Source: Planctomycetota bacterium
GTDB lineage: Bacteria; Planctomycetota; JACQVX01
DNA: 34,855 nt
NCBI GenBank assembly: GCA_016209495.1
Contig: JACQVX010000005.1
Coordinates: forward strand, 1 to 34,855
Direction of reading: 5' to 3'
Part shown: piece after piece, positions 31,671 to 34,855 of the stretch
Layout of the letters: each line of letters opens with the position of its first letter
How positions within the stretch are numbered: the stretch's first letter is position 1
Position numbers and translations under genes: made by a program
Notes under the pieces: generated by a model
Seen by the model: the letters and a program-made list of their open reading frames with translations, nothing else
What the model was told of the DNA's origin: nothing
The model's database searches: none

Positions 31671-32794
31671 GCCGGCGCGTCCTCTACTTCGAGACCGGGT
31701 CCGGACGCGGGGGCTCTACCCGAAGCCTCTCCACCCTGGTCCCGGCCCTGGCGGCGGAGGGCTTCGAGGCCGTGGTGGCCTGCCCCTCCGCCGGGTGCGC
31801 CGAGACGCTCCGCCGCCGCGGGGTGGAGGCCCTCCCCGTGGGTCCGGGGGCCGACTGGCGGTCGTCCCGCTACCGCGAGGGAGGCCCGGCCGGTGCCCTG
31901 GGATTCGCGGCCCGTGTGGCGCTCCGGGTGGCCCGGGAGGTGGCGGGGCTCGTCCGCCGCACGGGGGCGGTCCTGGTCCACGGGAACAACGACGTGAACG
32001 ACGACCTGGCGGCCCTGGCCGGGGCCTGGTGGGCCGGGGTCCCGGCGGTGAACCACGTGCGGGCCATCCGCGGCTTCACCCGGAAGGAACGGCTCGTGGC
32101 GCGGCGCCTCGAGGCCGTGGTCGTCCCCTCGGAGGCGGTCCGCGCCCATTGCCTGGCGGAGGGGATCGCGCCGGCCCGTGTGCGCACCGTCGCGAACCCC
32201 GTGTCGGCGCCGGCCTCCACCGGGGGCGCCGGCCGGGAGGATGCCCTGGTGGCGGTCCTTTCGAGCCTGAGGCCGGGGAAGGGGCTGGAGGTCCTGCTGG
32301 AGGCGGTCCCGGCGGTCCGCGCGCGGGTCCCCGGGGCGCGCTTCGCCATCGCCGGCGGCCGATTCGACGCCACGCCCGGCTACGCGGCGCGGCTCCTCGA
32401 GCGCTCGCGGGAGGGCGGCCTCGCGGGGGCGGTGGAGTTCCTCGGCCACCTGGAAGACCCGGAGGGGCTCCTCTCGCGGGCCGTCCTGGCGGTGGCGCCG
32501 TCGCAGGTCCCGGAGGGCTTCGGCCGCGCGGCGGCCGAGGCCCTGCGCGCGGGGCTGCCGGTGGTGGCCTCGCGCTCGGGCGCCCTGGCGGAGGTGGTCC
32601 GGGACGGCGCCACGGGTCTCCTGGTGGAGCCGGGGGACGCGGCGGGGCTGGCCCGGGCCGTGGCGGGGCTCCTGAGAGACCCGGCCCTGCGCGACCGCAT
32701 GGGCCGCGCGGCCGCCCTGGACGCGGCGCGGCGCTTCGACCCGGCCGCGGTGGCCCGGGGTCTCGCGGCCGTCTACGAAGAGGTGCTGGCCTAG
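31667..32794 (+). CDS. GT4-family glycosyltransferase
   Basis: A 375-residue protein from GTG 31667, overlapping the AsnB stop (GTGA), so coupled. GT-B fold: N-terminal YFETGSGRGGSTRSLSTLVP, a middle VVVPSEAVRAHCL, and a C-terminal donor site LSSLRPGKGLEVLLEAVP with E283GFGRAAAEALRAGLPVVAS, the EX7E motif, then GLLVEPGD. It transfers a nucleotide-sugar residue to a lipid or polysaccharide acceptor on the cytoplasmic face. The sugar is unknown. Its stop shares three bases with the converging gene. Confidence 0.87.
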   Translation: MSRRVLYFETGSGRGGSTRSLSTLVPALAAEGFEAVVACPSAGCAETLRRRGVEALPVGPGADWRSSRYREGGPAGALGFAARVALRVAREVAGLVRRTGAVLVHGNNDVNDDLAALAGAWWAGVPAVNHVRAIRGFTRKERLVARRLEAVVVPSEAVRAHCLAEGIAPARVRTVANPVSAPASTGGAGREDALVAVLSSLRPGKGLEVLLEAVPAVRARVPGARFAIAGGRFDATPGYAARLLERSREGGLAGAVEFLGHLEDPEGLLSRAVLAVAPSQVPEGFGRAAAEALRAGLPVVASRSGALAEVVRDGATGLLVEPGDAAGLARAVAGLLRDPALRDRMGRAAALDAARRFDPAAVARGLAAVYEEVLA

Positions 32795-34281
32795 CGCACC
32801 CGGAAGAGGCTCGCGGGGCTCCAGGGGCCCCACCCGGTGGCGTCGCGCGCGCGCACCCGGAAGGTGTAGGCGGTGGGCCGGCGCTGGGGCCAGAAGCGCT
32901 TGGCCGGCGCTGTCGTGGCGTAGGTGTAGTAGGGGCGCCACTCGGAGCCCGTCCACCAGGCGATGTCGGCCTCGTAGCCCAGGGCCCCCGCCGCCGCCCG
33001 CCAGGACAGGTCCACGTGGGGTGTGGCCACCTCGTCCCCCGCGGGGGCGAGGCCCGTGACGGCGAGGACCGGGGGGGGCGCGGGCGGTACGGGCGGCGTG
33101 GGCGGAGGCGTGGGGACGGCGGGTCGCGCCCCCGGCTGCCAGCGGAACCGGGCCCACGCCGAGGGCGGACCCCAGCCCGCCGTGGACCGAGCCTGCACGC
33201 GCCAGCGGTAGGACGCCCCACGGTGCGGCGGCGCGAGGTGGAGGCTCGCCGTGTCGCCCCGGAGGGTCCAGCCGTGGCAAGCCCGCCAGCCCCCGGTCCG
33301 CAGGACCTCGAGCTGGAGCCGCTGCGGGTCCGCCGCCGCCGGAGGCGTCCATCGCAGCGCGACCGTGGCCGACCCCACGACGGCCCCGCCGTCGGGGCTG
33401 AGGCCCGTGGGCGCGGCCGGCGGCCCCGCCGTGGGGCGCCGCACGGGCCAGGGGAAGCGGGCGAAGGCCTCCCAGAGGGCCGGCACCTTGTGGAGCTGCC
33501 ACATGGCCCACATGAGCGTCCCCTGGATGTCCGGGTCATCCTTGCAGGCCTGGAGGTAGGCCGTCACCGCCTGGGGCGTGGGCTGGAGGCCGTGCTCGTA
33601 ATACATGTCCCCCGCGGGGAAGTAGGGGAGCCGGGGGCTCATGGCCTGGAACTCCCGCTTGCTCCGGGCCAGGTTGGCCACCGGGTCCCCGTTGCGGTAG
33701 TAGACCTGCGGGCTGTCCAGGTCGCAGGCGGCCCGGAGCTCCGCCCAGGGTAGCTCGCGGTGTAGGCTAGGGAAGCGGTACGAGGCGAGCCCGATCTTCA
33801 CCATGCCGCCGATCCGTTGCCGGATCTCGCGAGCGAAGACGCGGGCCTCGGCCGGGTTGTCCTTGGCCTCCCCCTCGGCGTCGATGAGATAGAGCTCCAC
33901 CTCCTGCTCGTAGCGCTTCACCATGCGCTCCGCAGCCTCGGCCTCGAGCTGGGCGGTGCGCCCCGCGGCGGGTTCCAGGTAGATGTAGCCGTAGAAGGCG
34001 ACGCGGATCCCCTCGGCCACGCAGCGGCGGACGAAGCGGGCGAACTCTGGAGAATCCAGGTCCTTCGCCCCGTTGTGGGCCTTGATGCAGACCCCCGCCA
34101 CGTCTGCCCGTTTCAGCTCGGCGACGATCCGGTCCTCGTCGCCGCCGTAGATCTGGTAGAGGTAGTAGATGTAGACCCACTTGCCCTCGAAGGGGCCGTG
34201 GTAGGCCGCCCGGGCCGGGGCCGAAAGGACCAGGATCGTCGCCAGGGCGGCCAGCCCCGAGGCGCGGAGACGCGATACCAT
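32791..34281 (-). CDS. Secreted TIM-barrel glycosidase-like protein with two FN3-like domains
   Basis: A 496-residue protein from ATG 34281 (GGAGGG upstream). The signal peptide MVSRLRASGLAALATILVLS ends near ARA. Residues of about 28-285 look like a beta/alpha-barrel of the putative glycoside hydrolase kind (VAGVCIKAHNGAKD, RVAFYGYIYLEPA, VELYLIDAEGEAKDN, VKIGLASYRFPSLH, GTLMWAMWQLHK); the DAEGE acids are candidates for catalysis. Two FN3-like domains follow (about 290-380 and 405-496), joined by a Pro-rich linker with PTPPPTPPVPPAPPP. It could process a polysaccharide made by the neighbouring transferase. The family is otherwise unproven. Confidence 0.7.
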   Translation of the reverse strand: MVSRLRASGLAALATILVLSAPARAAYHGPFEGKWVYIYYLYQIYGGDEDRIVAELKRADVAGVCIKAHNGAKDLDSPEFARFVRRCVAEGIRVAFYGYIYLEPAAGRTAQLEAEAAERMVKRYEQEVELYLIDAEGEAKDNPAEARVFAREIRQRIGGMVKIGLASYRFPSLHRELPWAELRAACDLDSPQVYYRNGDPVANLARSKREFQAMSPRLPYFPAGDMYYEHGLQPTPQAVTAYLQACKDDPDIQGTLMWAMWQLHKVPALWEAFARFPWPVRRPTAGPPAAPTGLSPDGGAVVGSATVALRWTPPAAADPQRLQLEVLRTGGWRACHGWTLRGDTASLHLAPPHRGASYRWRVQARSTAGWGPPSAWARFRWQPGARPAVPTPPPTPPVPPAPPPVLAVTGLAPAGDEVATPHVDLSWRAAAGALGYEADIAWWTGSEWRPYYTYATTAPAKRFWPQRRPTAYTFRVRARDATGWGPWSPASLFRVR

Positions 34282-34399
34282 TCCATTCCCTCCCGCGCCC
34301 CGAGGGAGGGAAGACGGTGCCGGTACGGCGCGCCCTGTGGGCCATAGGCTTGGTCCCACCCCGATGCGACCCGGGGCGGACGCTGACGGCGGGAGGTCG

Positions 34400-34855
34400 C
34401 TACTGGACCTCGATCTCCAGGACCCCCTTGGCCAGGGCCATCCAGCGCGGCTCCCAGCCGGTGGTCTTGGTATCCACGTACTCCACGTGCATCTCGTAGT
34501 CGAGCTGGCGCCAGACGATCAGCTTGTAGCGACCCTTCTCCAGGGCCTCGAGCTGGTCGTTGATCTGGGCCTGCTCGGCGCTGGCCCCCTCGAAGGCCGC
34601 CGTGTTCCAGCCCCGCTCCCCATCTCCCACGTCCATGGCGTTGTTCCATAGGGTGAGGTCCTTGGGGAGCGAGGCCCCTTGCAGATAGACCTTGGTGACG
34701 AAGCGATGGGCCCTGCTCTCGAAGTCGATGGACTCGATGGCCTCGCCCAGGGTGCAGGGCAGGTAGGACCGCCCCCACCACTCGGCCGGGGGCGCGCCCT
34801 GGGGGAAGCTCCACGTGGCGCCCCAGAGGTCCGCCGGCCTGGCGTCGTCCTTGTC
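34400..34855 (-). CDS. Protein of unknown function, C-terminal 151 residues (5' end outside window)
   Basis: Open from the right edge to the stop at 34400. The sequence is soluble-looking with several aromatics (ATWSFPQGAPPAEWWGRSYL, CTLGEAIESIDFESRAHRFV, YKLIVWRQLDYEMHVEYVDT) and ends VLEIEVQ. No membrane segment is seen and I do not recognise a family. It lies upstream of the glycosidase-like gene in the same direction, with 118 bp between them, so one transcript is possible. Confidence 0.65.
   Translation of the reverse strand, partial: DKDDARPADLWGATWSFPQGAPPAEWWGRSYLPCTLGEAIESIDFESRAHRFVTKVYLQGASLPKDLTLWNNAMDVGDGERGWNTAAFEGASAEQAQINDQLEALEKGRYKLIVWRQLDYEMHVEYVDTKTTGWEPRWMALAKGVLEIEVQ

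Noticed and set aside
1-34855. CRISPR array or restriction, toxin-antitoxin or retron modules
   Set aside because: No spaced direct-repeat array was seen. I recognise no methylase, Cas or reverse transcriptase gene, and no toxin pair.

Overview
The window is very GC-rich (third codon positions are almost all G or C). It comes from a diderm bacterium, judging by several lipoboxes, a DUF3187-like outer-membrane protein and alpha-2-macroglobulin. An MglA-type GTPase with a C-terminal membrane anchor, a tandem PilZ protein and many predicted secreted lipoproteins would suit a myxobacterial/deltaproteobacterial or similar high-GC environmental lineage. That placement is inference from gene content only.

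Positions 1 to 6300 are a graveyard of mobile-element damage. An IS21-family element (IstA C-terminus, IstB, right terminus near 1738) has cut off the 5' end of an AAA+ ATPase gene, which also carries a frameshift near 1923 and a TAG at 2109. That remnant runs head-on, at about 2620, into a gene on the other strand for an HExxH metallopeptidase/VWA protein, also cut at the same point. Upstream of the VWA gene lie a translationally coupled gene of unknown function, a C-terminal scrap of another gene, a transposase N-terminal scrap and a truncated PafC/WYL-type regulator. Together these look like one AAA/VWA/partner operon scrambled by an IS insertion and an inversion or deletion.

Positions 6334 to 15206 are an 8.8-kb integrative element in the 3' half of a tRNA-Arg(CCU) gene, bounded by 53-bp perfect direct repeats. 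A tyrosine integrase is the first gene of a leftward, largely overlapping operon: integrase, a small basic protein, a possible small ORF, an AlpA/MerR-like HTH protein, a Prim-Pol/RepA-type primase-helicase, a RadA-like zinc-ribbon ATPase, a zinc-ribbon protein, then three small overlapping genes, two with a membrane segment. Facing them are two rightward lipoprotein genes, one a seven-repeat Kelch propeller with a poly-glycine linker. Upstream of the Kelch gene is a roughly 700-bp non-coding zone holding an elaborate 97-nt hairpin. Paired 22-bp repeats near both ends look like integrase arm sites. I recognise no capsid, tail, portal or conjugation gene, so the element is best called a small replicating integrative element or satellite of unknown type. 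It is the strongest candidate for something undescribed in this window.

Positions 15207 to 34855 look like ordinary chromosome. In order they hold a fatty-acid hydroxylase/sterol desaturase family membrane enzyme (-), a lipoprotein GH5 glycosidase of endoglycoceramidase type and an alpha/beta hydrolase (+), the MglA-like GTPase and an outer-membrane lipoprotein (-), an HNH endonuclease (+), a 164-bp nested inverted-repeat block lying exactly between two convergent stop codons, a double-PilZ protein (-), alpha-2-macroglobulin, two sugar ABC permeases without binding protein or ATPase, an AsnB-type amidotransferase and a GT4 glycosyltransferase (+), a secreted TIM-barrel glycosidase-like protein with two FN3-like domains (-), and a partial gene of unknown function at the right edge. 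AsnB, the glycosyltransferase and the glycosidase-like protein suggest surface polysaccharide work.
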